Source: Bradyrhizobium cajani
GTDB taxonomy: Bacteria > Pseudomonadota > Alphaproteobacteria > Rhizobiales > Xanthobacteraceae
Reading direction: 5' to 3'
Assembly (NCBI RefSeq): GCF_009759665.1
Contig: NZ_WQNE01000003.1
Span: 186,001-250,000, forward strand
DNA: 64,000 nucleotides
This document shows, in pieces, positions 35,201 through 43,500 of this stretch (positions are counted from its first letter, which is position 1; every line of letters starts with the position of its first letter). The position numbers were made by a program, and so were the translations under genes. Below the pieces are notes generated by a model. That model made no database searches. It worked only from the letters and a program-made list of their open reading frames with translations, and was not told the DNA's origin.

Positions 35201-36321
35201 TCCGCTGCGATCCTGGATTTCTCGGCCTCGCGGCCGAAGTTCTCGATCGCGAACGAGACGTTCTCCGCCATGCGCAGCAGCAGCGCGACGATCTCCTCGT
35301 CCTTGGCCCAGGAGCGGCTGATGAAGAACAAGAGGACGCCGACACTTTCTCCGCGCCTGATCAGCGGCGCGACCACGCAAGCCGCGACCCCGGTGTTGAC
35401 GTTGGCCTGCTCCCACGGCGAGCCCCTGGTGCGGCTGGCGAGATCGTCCTCGACGACGGCTTTCTGTGTCCGGAACACCTCGCCGGATATTCCCTTGCCG
35501 TAGGGATTCTCCGGATCGATCGAATAGCGCGCCTGGGTGACCAGTTCGAGATTCTGTCCGGTGGAGGCGACCGGAATCATCCAGTGCGAGTCCGGTTCGC
35601 GGAGCAGAACGATGGTCGCCAGCGACTTGCCGCTGTGCACCGAGGCGTCGCACACAAGCTGGTACAGTTCCTGCTCGGTCTTGGCGCGCAGGATGGCCTC
35701 GTTGGTCGCGCTGATGGCGCCGAACATGCGGTTGAGCCGCCGCATTGCCCGCTCGCCGGCCTGCCGCGCGGTCTCGCGCGCGAAATTGTCCAGTGCATAG
35801 GAGATGTTGGCCGACATGCGCTCGAACAGCGACACCATCTGCTCATTCAGCGAGCCGGCTTCGCTCCGGGTCACGTACAGCACGCCGACGCTGCTGCCGT
35901 TGCAGAGCAGCGGCAGCGCCGCAGCCGCGCCGATCCGGGCCTTGGCCGCGCCCTCGCGCCATGCCAGGGAGCGCGGATCGTTCAGATAGTCATTGCTGAT
36001 GCACAGCTTCTGATCGCGAAATGCTTCGCCGCCGACACCTGATCCTTCGGGCGTGCCGGCTTCCGTGGTGATCTTGAGCTCCCGCAGCCGCGCAACGTCG
36101 TCGCCGCAGCCGGCGGCAAAATGCAATTGCCGGCCGTCCGGCCCGACCAGGAACACGGCAACGGCCAGAAAATCCCCACTCGAAAACCCGGCGTCGCAGA
36201 CCTTCTGGTACAGCTCGTCCGGCGATTTCGCGTAGAGGATCGCTTCGTTGATAGCGCTCAACGCTGCAAAGGTGCGCGCGAGGGTCGTCGGCACGGTCTC
36301 AGCTCCCGGGCATTCTGCCAT
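32179..36321 (-). CDS. Five-GAF, GGDEF, EAL bifunctional c-di-GMP enzyme
   Basis: 1380 residues, no membrane segment, so cytoplasmic. Five tandem GAF modules of about 180 residues start near 15, 193, 378, 560 and 742; each opens with a helix like LSATNEAILRAKS..ELF..VC. GGDEF at about 1004 is intact (RLGGDEFVVIL), with an inhibitory I-site RTSD five residues before it. EAL begins near 1132 (VEALLRW) and keeps MAVNLSPRQF, LEVTES, DDFGTG, KIDRSFV, VAEGVEN and MQGYLIAKPL, so both cyclase and phosphodiesterase chemistry look possible. GGGAG precedes the ATG. It lies next to exopolysaccharide genes, a typical c-di-GMP output. Confidence 0.95.
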   Translation of the reverse strand: MAECPGAETVPTTLARTFAALSAINEAILYAKSPDELYQKVCDAGFSSGDFLAVAVFLVGPDGRQLHFAAGCGDDVARLRELKITTEAGTPEGSGVGGEAFRDQKLCISNDYLNDPRSLAWREGAAKARIGAAAALPLLCNGSSVGVLYVTRSEAGSLNEQMVSLFERMSANISYALDNFARETARQAGERAMRRLNRMFGAISATNEAILRAKTEQELYQLVCDASVHSGKSLATIVLLREPDSHWMIPVASTGQNLELVTQARYSIDPENPYGKGISGEVFRTQKAVVEDDLASRTRGSPWEQANVNTGVAACVVAPLIRRGESVGVLLFFISRSWAKDEEIVALLLRMAENVSFAIENFGREAEKSRIAAEEERLARMYAALSATNEAILRARSRSELFDLVCEATAKGAKFTSVTIAQVDHKAELLRVVACYGPNADQVRNFKFSTSDQVPEGRGLTGTAFRTRQPAVSNDVLADDRIAPWQASARRNGIASSAALPLFNGDRVEGVFLFNSPECDTFTDEFVELLRKLQANVAFALENFDRADEKARADKQRNRLSGMFEALSATNEAIMRAKSREELFEVACQAAVLGGVFASVTIGIMDEKRELVRVVAVKGRLQELMAGRTCVVSPDHPEGQGIIGTSLRTRRSSVINDYLHDPRSAHWHSKAAEDGTRAAASFPLLRAGQEPIGILLFLAPEENTFTPDLVELLGRLAENVSFALDNFDRAEEKARTEAQKERLTRMFAALSATNEAIMRAESRSELFDLVCLAASNGAKFTSTTIALASTDSDQLKIVASAGPSSDTTRNVRLSVDPERPEGRGMAGTAFRTRQPCISNDYLNDQRVSAFHAIVRGDGARSGAAIPLIVHGQAVGVMIYMSTEKDTFTTEFVELLQRLADNVAFAMENFDRADEKNKADERIEYLASHDSLTNLPNRETFNGLLRGAIETAQRHDHRFALLFIDLDRFKVINDSLGHEAGDLLLLEVADRLRNALRTSDVVARLGGDEFVVILDQCGEIDDVQRIATELLTALAEPTELAGHECHTTASIGIAMYPANGADAQTLTKNADMAMYLAKEDGKNGYRFFSKEVKTQSIERLSLESALRRALEREQFSLNYQPKVDMETGQITGVEALLRWTHPELGSVSPAQFIPLAEETGLIVPIGRWVLNEACAQAMAWQRRGLLPLSMAVNLSPRQFADEHLLQDVDEALAASGMSPVLLQLEVTESMMMRNVGRALKVLDAIQSRGIRLAIDDFGTGYSSMSLMKHFPIDTIKIDRSFVRDLPQDSEDQAIAQAIISMGKALGMTVVAEGVENAEQEAFLRTHGCDEMQGYLIAKPLPARQMAELLRPMVLPVAPPLQPERDLAAEAAVALRLKRAVV

Positions 36322-36433
36322 TTTCTCCCGGGTGCCGTTATGAGCGGCGATCGCCTAAGTGGTCGTTATTGCGCGCCGCAAACCGCCGATCAAAGTGAAC
36401 GAGCTGCGAATGACCAGCACGAAACTGTCGAAA

Positions 36434-36450
36434 ATACCGCCGGACGGTAT
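36434..36450. promoter_or_regulatory. Dyad ATACCG-CCGGA-CGGTAT
   Basis: Perfect 6-bp arms with a 5-bp spacer in the 266-bp divergent gap between the c-di-GMP enzyme and the Ldh2 operon, about 140 bp before the latter. Candidate operator for the catabolic operon. Confidence 0.4.
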
Positions 36451-36587
36451 GGATACTCGATGAAGGGCGCCTCCTCTCCACGAATTTGCAGCCCTGTATT
36501 GGTTTACGGGAGATTGATATCGCGGCCCCGCTTTGAGACGATGGCACCCAAGCACCGCCCGCCAAGAGCGGAGACCGAGGGAACGCC

Positions 36588-37640
36588 ATGCCGATCGTCA
36601 GGGCCGACCGCCTCACGCGCATCAGCGCCGCGCTGCTCCGTGCCGCCGGCGCATCCGAGGACGAAGCCGATGCCGTCGCGGTCGGCTGCGTCAACGCCAA
36701 TCTCGCCGGTCACGACTCCCACGGCGTGATTGCCGTTCCCACCTACATCGACCGCATCAAGGCCGGCCACATAGTGCCCGGCGCCAAATGGTCCGTCGTT
36801 CAGGAATCGCCGACCACGACCGTCATCGACGGCCATTGGGGTTTTGGCTTCCACGTCAATGCCAAGGCGATGGCGCTGACCATCGAGAAGGCGAAGACGA
36901 CGAACCTCGCCGCCTGCACCGTGTTCCGCCAGAGCCATGTCGGGCGCCTCGCCGCCTATCCCCTGATGGCGATGCGCGAGGGTATGATCGGGATCGCGAC
37001 GGCGGACTCCGGACGCTCGCCGAAGCACGTGGCGCCGTTCGGCGGCCGCGAGGCGCGGCTCGGCACCAACCCGATCTCGATCGCGGTGCCGTCCGATCTC
37101 GATGCGCCGTTCTATCTGGACATGGCAACCTCGGCGGTCGCGGCCGGAAAAATCCAGCTCGCGGTGGCTCGCGGCGAGGAGATTCCGACGGGATGGATCA
37201 TCGATGCCGAGGGACGGCACACCACCGACCCGACCCAGTACCGCAAGGGTGGCGCGTTGCTGCCGCTCGGCGGCACCGAGGGCTACAAGGGCAGCGGCCT
37301 CGCCGCGATGGTCGAGGTGCTCTGCGGCCTGCTCACCGGGCTCGGCTTCGGCGTCGAGCCCACGGGGCGGCACAATGACGGCTGCTTCATGGCGGTGTTC
37401 AACGTCGCGGCGTTCCGTCCGCTGAAGGAGTTCAAGCGCGAGGTCGCCGAATTCGCGCGCTACCTGAAATCGACGCCGCCGTCCGAAGGCAGCAAGGGCG
37501 TGTTCTATCCCGGCGAGATCGAGGGTTTGCGCGAGCAGCAGCGCCTGCGCGACGGCATCGAGATCGAGGACGCCACCTGGGAGAAACTGCGCGCACTGGC
37601 GCGCGAGTACCGGCTCGACACCGTCCTCGATCTGGCCTGA
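36588..37640 (+). CDS. Ldh2-family malate/L-lactate/ureidoglycolate-type dehydrogenase
   Basis: 350 residues. Family marks: catalytic His in GHDSHGVIAVPTYIDRI (about 42-46), GFGFHVNAKAM, RQSHVGRLAAYPL, the cofactor loop LGTNPISIAVPSD, LDMATSAVAAGKIQ and GYKGSGLAAMVEVL. The family reduces 2-oxoacids with NAD(P)H through an unusual non-Rossmann fold. GAGGGA lies before the ATG. First gene of an operon with a flavin monooxygenase (22-bp gap) and a fumarylacetoacetate-hydrolase-like enzyme (15-bp gap), so it probably oxidises a hydroxyacid in a degradation pathway. Confidence 0.9.
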   Translation: MPIVRADRLTRISAALLRAAGASEDEADAVAVGCVNANLAGHDSHGVIAVPTYIDRIKAGHIVPGAKWSVVQESPTTTVIDGHWGFGFHVNAKAMALTIEKAKTTNLAACTVFRQSHVGRLAAYPLMAMREGMIGIATADSGRSPKHVAPFGGREARLGTNPISIAVPSDLDAPFYLDMATSAVAAGKIQLAVARGEEIPTGWIIDAEGRHTTDPTQYRKGGALLPLGGTEGYKGSGLAAMVEVLCGLLTGLGFGVEPTGRHNDGCFMAVFNVAAFRPLKEFKREVAEFARYLKSTPPSEGSKGVFYPGEIEGLREQQRLRDGIEIEDATWEKLRALAREYRLDTVLDLA

Positions 37641-37662
37641 CGGATCTTCGGAGAACAGCAGC

Positions 37663-39030
37663 ATGACGAGGCAGATGGTACTGGTCGGCTTCCTCCAGGC
37701 GCAAAACTGCACCAACCTGCCGAGCTCGTGGCGACATCCCGCCTCGCGGGACGATTCGATGTCGGCGGATTATTACCAGGAGATCGCGAAGATCCTCGAA
37801 GCCGGCAAGTTTCACATGGCCTTCTTCGACGATCGCCTGGCGATGCCGGACCGCTATGGCAACGACCATGCCCACACCGTCGAATACGGCATTCGCTGCG
37901 TGAAGATGGATCCGCTGATCGTGCTGACGACAATGGGGATGGTCACCGAGAAGCTCGGGCTTGGGGCAACCTGCTCGACCACCTATTACGAACCGTTCGA
38001 CGTCGCGCGCCGCTTCGCAACGCTCGACCTGATGTCGGGCGGACGCGCCGGCTGGAACGTCGTCACCTCGCTTAACGATGGCGAGGCGCTCAACATGGGC
38101 CGGGACTCTCATCCGGAACATGATTCCCGCTACGACCGCGCCGATGAGTTCATGGAGGTCGTGCTCGGCCATTGGGACACCTGGGAGGACGGCGCGCTCA
38201 TCATGGACAAAAACAGCGGCCGTTTTGCCGATCCGGCCAAGGTGAAGCGGCTCGATCACAAGGGCCCGTTCTTCAAGTCGCGCGGACCGTTCACCGTGCC
38301 GCGCTCGGACCAGGGCCATCCCGTGATCATCCAGGCCGGCGCGTCGGGCCGCGGCCAGCGCTTTGCCGGGCGATGGGGCGAAGTCATCTTCACCGCGGCG
38401 CGCAATCTGGCCGGCGCCAAGGACGGATATGCGGCCGTCCGCAACGAGGCCGCCAAGGCCGGCCGCGATCCCGACCAGATGTTCCTCTGCAACCTGACGA
38501 CACCGGTCTGCGCCGCGAGCAAAGCCGAAGCCGAAGACAAGATGGCGCTCATCAACAAGCTGCCGCTCCAGATCGACGCGCTATCGCTGCTCGCCGAAGC
38601 GCTCAACTACGATTTCGCGTCCAAGGACCTCGACGAGCCGCTGACGACGGACGAGCTGAAGAGCATGCAAGGCATCTTGGGCATTCGCGATGGTGTGCTG
38701 AAGAACTCGGGCAAGAGCAACCCGAGCGCGCGCGACTTCGTCACATTTTCCGGCCGCGGCCAGGTCCAGGACGCGATGGTCGGCGGTCCCAAGGAGATTG
38801 CGGACAAGCTCGAGGAGATGTTCGTCGAGCGCGGCTGCGACGGCTTCGTCATTGCCGCGACGTATGTGCCGGGCTCCTATGCGGACTTCGTGCAGCACGT
38901 CGTACCGGAGTTGCAGCGGCGCGGCTTGTTCCAGAAGGACTATCGCGGCAAGACGCTGCGCGAGAATCTCGGACTCAGGCGGCCGGCGGCGGAAGCCTGG
39001 AAGGTCCCGCCACGCGATGCCGCGGAATAA
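37663..39030 (+). CDS. LLM-class flavin-dependent monooxygenase (NtaA/SnaA/DszA type)
   Basis: 455 residues. Bacterial luciferase-like (beta/alpha)8 protein of the NtaA/DszA group: HMAFFDDRLAMPDRYGNDHA near the N-terminus, STTYYEPFDVARRFATLDLMSGGRAGWNVVTS (about 108-138), and VIIQAGASGRGQRFAGRWGEVIF. It uses FMNH2 from a separate reductase to oxygenate organic N- or S-compounds. No flavin reductase gene is in the operon. GGAG precedes the ATG. Middle gene of the Ldh2-LLM-FAH operon. Confidence 0.92.
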   Translation: MTRQMVLVGFLQAQNCTNLPSSWRHPASRDDSMSADYYQEIAKILEAGKFHMAFFDDRLAMPDRYGNDHAHTVEYGIRCVKMDPLIVLTTMGMVTEKLGLGATCSTTYYEPFDVARRFATLDLMSGGRAGWNVVTSLNDGEALNMGRDSHPEHDSRYDRADEFMEVVLGHWDTWEDGALIMDKNSGRFADPAKVKRLDHKGPFFKSRGPFTVPRSDQGHPVIIQAGASGRGQRFAGRWGEVIFTAARNLAGAKDGYAAVRNEAAKAGRDPDQMFLCNLTTPVCAASKAEAEDKMALINKLPLQIDALSLLAEALNYDFASKDLDEPLTTDELKSMQGILGIRDGVLKNSGKSNPSARDFVTFSGRGQVQDAMVGGPKEIADKLEEMFVERGCDGFVIAATYVPGSYADFVQHVVPELQRRGLFQKDYRGKTLRENLGLRRPAAEAWKVPPRDAAE

Positions 39031-39045
39031 CAACAAGGACACACG

Positions 39046-39831
39046 ATGCGCTGGCTGAAATTCACCGCCTCGGACAAGACCTCCTGGGGAATCGTTGAAG
39101 GCGATCAGGTGATCGCAGTCGATGGCGATCCCTTCGGCGAATGGCAGCGCAGCTCGCGCACGCATCCGCTGGCGCGGGTCAAGATCGAGCTGCCGCTGAT
39201 CCCGCGCACCTTCTACTGCGTCGGCCTGAACTATCTGAAGCACCTGAAGGAGGCCGCCGACAAGCGCGGCGAGGTGCCGGCGGTTCCCGACCGGCCCGAG
39301 ATCGGCTATCGCGCGCAGAACGCGCTGATCGCGCATGACGAGGAGGTCGTGATCCCGTCCTTTGCGACGGACAAGATCCACTATGAAGGCGAGCTCGTCG
39401 TCGTCATCGGCAAGAAGGTGAAGCACCTCACCAGGCAGAACGCGATGGATTGCGTGTTCGGCTACACCATCGGCAACGACGTCAGCGAGCGCAGCTGGCA
39501 GAAGGCCGACCGCAGCCTGTGGCGCTCCAAAAACGCCGACACGTTCAAGCCGATGGGCCCGTGGATCGAGACCGAGGCCGATCTCGCTAAAATACAGACC
39601 ATCGTCAGGGTCAACGGCAGGGAGACCAACCGCTTTCACACCAACGACATGATCTTCGGCGTCGTGCCGTTCCTGGTCGAGCTGACCAAGTATTTCACGC
39701 TGTGGCCCGGCGACGTGATCTGGATGGGCACCGACGGTGCTTCGCCGGACATCAAGCACGGCGACGTCGTTGAGATCGAGATCACCGGCATCGGGACGTT
39801 GCGGAACAGGTTTGTGCGGGAGCAGCGGTAG
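39046..39831 (+). CDS. Fumarylacetoacetate hydrolase-family protein
   Basis: 261 residues. FAH fold with metal-binding Glu residues in KIHYEGELVVVIGKKVK (about 109) and Asp in GNDVSERSWQ (about 145), FKPMGPWIE and GDVIWMGTDGASPDIKHGD. The family hydrolyses or decarboxylates C-C bonds of 1,3-dicarbonyl or oxo-acid intermediates, or isomerises them, in aromatic degradation. Last gene of the operon; AAGGA precedes the ATG. A palindromic repeat follows 14 bp after the stop. Confidence 0.9.
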   Translation: MRWLKFTASDKTSWGIVEGDQVIAVDGDPFGEWQRSSRTHPLARVKIELPLIPRTFYCVGLNYLKHLKEAADKRGEVPAVPDRPEIGYRAQNALIAHDEEVVIPSFATDKIHYEGELVVVIGKKVKHLTRQNAMDCVFGYTIGNDVSERSWQKADRSLWRSKNADTFKPMGPWIETEADLAKIQTIVRVNGRETNRFHTNDMIFGVVPFLVELTKYFTLWPGDVIWMGTDGASPDIKHGDVVEIEITGIGTLRNRFVREQR

Positions 39832-39845
39832 CCCCAACGCACAAT

Positions 39846-39943
39846 GCCGTAGGGTGGGCAAAGGCGCGTAAGCGCCGTGCCCACCATCCATCAACAATTA
39901 CGCGCGAAGAGGTGGGCACGCTTCGCTTTGCCCACCCTACGGC
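39846..39943. repeat. Palindromic repeat family R7 (GTAGGGTGGGCAAAG type)
   Basis: Left arm GCCGTAGGGTGGGCAAAG (39846-39863) and right arm CTTTGCCCACCCTACGGC (39926-39943) are perfect complements; inner parts GCGCCGTGCCCACC and GGTGGGCACGC pair as well. It fills the gap between convergent FAH and AsnC-type genes. GTAGGGTGGGCAAAG palindromes are familiar from Bradyrhizobium intergenic regions. Confidence 0.85.
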
Positions 39944-39962
39944 AGCTCACTTGCCGCGACCA

Positions 39963-40418
39963 TCAAAACGGCAGAGCCACGCCGGTCTTGATCTCCTTCA
40001 GCACCACGTTGCTGCGGACGTAGCGGATGCCGGGGATGCGGAACATGAACTCGTCGAGGAATCGGTTATAGGCCGCCATGTCCTGCACGACCACGCGCAA
40101 ATGATAGTCGGCATCGCCCGTGGTCGCAAAGCACTCCAGCACCTCGCGGCGCTTCGTGACGCTGGCCACGAATTCGTCGACGAATTTGGCGTCGTGCCGC
40201 TCCAGCGACACGTGGAGGATGGAAGACATCGCAAAACCCGCCTGCTCGCGCGCGACCAGCGCGGCATAGCCCTTGATGACGCCGCTCTCCTCCAGCGAAC
40301 GCACCCGGCGCCAGCAAGCCGAGGTCGACATGCCGACCTCCTCCGCAAGCTGCTGGTTGGTGGCGCGGCCGTCCTTCTGGAGGTGCGCGAGAATCCGTGT
40401 GTCCTGCTCTTCGATCAT
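39963..40418 (-). CDS. Lrp/AsnC-family regulator of the indolepyruvate oxidoreductase gene
   Basis: 151 residues. Helix-turn-helix MIEEQDTRILAHLQKDGRAT then LAEEVGMSTSACWRRVRSLEESGVI (Cys in the recognition helix is usual for this subgroup), and a RAM domain with LERHDAKFVDEF and GDADYHLRVVVQD. GGGAGG stands 4 bp before the chosen ATG (40418). Divergent from the indolepyruvate:ferredoxin oxidoreductase with a 153-bp operator region, so it very likely senses an aromatic or branched-chain amino acid and controls that gene. Confidence 0.92.
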   Translation of the reverse strand: MIEEQDTRILAHLQKDGRATNQQLAEEVGMSTSACWRRVRSLEESGVIKGYAALVAREQAGFAMSSILHVSLERHDAKFVDEFVASVTKRREVLECFATTGDADYHLRVVVQDMAAYNRFLDEFMFRIPGIRYVRSNVVLKEIKTGVALPF

Positions 40419-40440
40419 GGGGCCTCCCAAGACGACAACA

Positions 40441-40516
40441 TCTACCAAATTTGATCCCATGACGCAAAATTCTACCGAAATATTGATCCACTCGGGATAA
40501 ATAGGTAATACTTACC
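40441..40516. promoter_or_regulatory. Repeated operator elements between AsnC-type gene and ior
   Basis: Direct repeats TCTACCAAATTTGATCC (40441-40457) and TCTACCGAAATATTGATCC (40471-40489) start 30 bp apart, about three helical turns. They are followed by the perfect dyad GGTAA-TAC-TTACC (40504-40516), 55 bp before the oxidoreductase start. Repeated sites on one helix face are usual for octameric Lrp/AsnC proteins. Confidence 0.55.
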
Positions 40517-40571
40517 AGCCTCCCGGGCATAACCTTCCATCATCAGGGCAGGATGCCGCGCGAGGTCCGCC

Positions 40572-43500
40572 ATGGACGCCATTCCGTCACTCGACACCTA
40601 CGAACTCTCCGACCGCTACGACCGCGACGAGGGCCGCGTCTTTCTCACGGGCACGCAGGCCATCGTCCGTATCGCGCTCGACCAGGCGCGGCGCGACCGC
40701 GCGCGCGGCCTCAACACTGCCGGCTTCATTTCCGGCTATCGCGGCTCGCCACTCGGAGGCGTCGATCTCGAACTGTGGCGCATCGAGGAGCGGCTGAAGC
40801 GGGACCGGATCGAATTCCTGCCCGCCGTGAACGAGGACCTCGCGGCGACCGCCGTGCTGGGTTCGCAGCAGGTCGAGACGCAAGCAGATCGCGAGGTCGA
40901 TGGCGTGTTCGGACTGTGGTACGGCAAGGGCCCCGGCGTCGATCGCTCCGGCGATGCGCTCAAGCATGGCAACGCCTACGGCTCCTCGCCGCATGGCGGC
41001 GTGCTGGTGGTCGCCGGCGACGATCATGGCTGCGTCTCATCCTCGATGCCGCACCAGTCCGACGTCGCCTTCATGAGCTGGTTCATGCCGACGCTGCACC
41101 CCGCAAGCGTCGGCGAGTATCTCGAGTTCGGCGAATATGGCTACGCGCTGAGCCGCTTCTCCGGCATGTGGGTCGGCTTCAAGGCGATCTCGGAGATCGT
41201 GGAGTCGGGCGCATCCGTCGCGCTCCGCCCGCCGCGTGCCTTCCATGCGCCAGAGTTCACGCCGCCGCCGGGCGGCCTGCACTATCGCTGGCCGGACCTG
41301 CCGGGCCCGCAGATCGAGGAGCGGCTGGAGGCGAAGAAGCACGCGGTGTATGCCTTTGCGAAGGCCAATCCGATCGACCGCCACATCTACGACATTCCGA
41401 ACGCGACCTACGGCATCGTCACCACGGGCAAGGCCCATCTCGACCTGATGGAAGCGCTGCGGCTGATGGGCCTCGATGAAGCGGCCTGCCGCAGCATCGG
41501 CATCGACATCTACAAGGTCGGCATGGTCTGGCCGCTGGCGCTGCATGACGCGATGGAGTTCGTGAAGGGCAAGCGCGAGATCCTCGTGGTCGAGGAAAAG
41601 CGCGGCATCATCGAGAGCCAGTTCAAGGAGTATTTCTACGACTATCCGGGCACCAAGCCCGAGCGCATGGTCGGCAAGCACGACGAGCGAGGGGCGCGGC
41701 TGATCTCCTGGATCGGCGAATTGTCGCCGCGCGCGCTCGCCGGCGTGCTCGCGCGCCGGCTCGATCCGATGTTTCCGGGCCTCAATCTCGCTGCACGCGC
41801 CGCCGCCCTGATGCCAGAGGCCGCGCGCACCATCAACGTCAGCGGCGCGACGCGCACGCCCTATTTCTGCTCGGGATGTCCGCACAACACGTCGACAAAG
41901 GTGCCGGAGGGCTCGAAGGCGCTGGCCGGCATCGGCTGCCATTTCATGGCGAGCTGGATGGACCGCGAGACCTCGTCGCTGATCCAGATGGGCGGCGAAG
42001 GCGTGAACTGGGCGGCCTCTTCGCGATTCACCGGCCACAAGCACGTGTTCCAGAATCTCGGCGAAGGCACCTATTATCACTCCGGCTCGATGGCCATCCG
42101 GCAGGCGATCGCGGCCAACGCCAACATCACCTATAAGATCCTGTTCAACGACGCCGTCGCAATGACCGGCGGCCAGCCGGTCGACGGTCCCGTCAGCGTG
42201 CATGCGATTGCGCACAACGTCCGCGCCGAAGGCGTTGGGCGCATCGCGCTTGTCTCGGACGATCCCGCGCAGTTTTCGCCGGCGGATCTACCCGACGGCG
42301 TGACCATTCATCCGCGCGAGGAGATGGACACCGTGCAGCGCGAGCTGCGCGAGATCCCCGGCGTATCCGTCCTGATCTACCAGCAGACCTGTGCCACGGA
42401 GAAGCGGCGGCGGCGCAAGCGCGGGCAGATGGCCGATCCCAAGCGCTTTGCCTACATCAACGACCTCGTCTGCGAGGGCTGCGGCGATTGTTCGGTCGAG
42501 TCCAACTGCCTCAGCGTCGAGCCGAAGGAAACGCCGTTCGGCCGCAAGCGCCAGATCAACCTCTCGACCTGCAACAAGGATTTTTCCTGCCTCAACGGCT
42601 TTTGCCCGAGTTTCGTCACCGTCGAGGGTGCGACGCGCCGGAAGAAGAGCGCGAGCCAGATTGATGCCATCGGCCGCGCAGCCACGCTTCCCCTGCCCGC
42701 CTCTGCAACGCTCGACCGGCCTTACGACCTGCTGGTGACCGGGGTCGGCGGCACCGGCGTGATCACGGTCGGCGCGCTGATCGGCATGGCCGCGCATCTC
42801 GAACGATGCGGCGTCTCGGTGCTGGATTTCACCGGTTTTGCGCAGAAGTTCGGGCCCGTGCTGAGCTACATCCGTCTGGCGCCATCTCCCGAGGCGCTGC
42901 ACCAGGTGCGCATCGACCAGGGCGCGGCTGATGCGCTGATCGGCTGCGACTTCGTCGTGAGTTCCTCGCCAAAGGCGTCCGGCACCTATCGCCGCGGCAC
43001 GCGCGCCGCAATCAACATTGCGGAGATGCCGACCGGCGACGTCGTCCGCTTCCGCGATGCCGATCTCGCCTCGCCCGCCCGGCTGCGCGCCATCGGCCAC
43101 GTGGTCGGCGACGCCAATCTCGACACGATCAACGCCAATGCGCTGGCGGAACGGCTGCTCGGCGATGCCGTCTATGCCAACATCATCATGCTGGGCTTTG
43201 CCTGGCAGCGCGGCCTGGTTCCTGTCTCGCTGCAAGCTCTGCTGCGTGCCATCGAGCTCAACGGTGTCGCCGTCGATCGCAACAAGCACGCCTTTGCCTG
43301 GGGCCGGATCGCCGCCGCCGATCCGGAATTTCTGCCGAAGTCTGACAACGCAGCCAAGGCTGAAACGCTCGACCAGCTCATCGACCGCCGCGCCGATTTC
43401 CTCACTGCCTATCAGAACGAGGCTTATGCGGCGCGCTACCGGGCGATCGTCGCGAGGGTCCGCAGCGCCGAGTCCGCTCTGAACAGCGAGATGCTGACCG

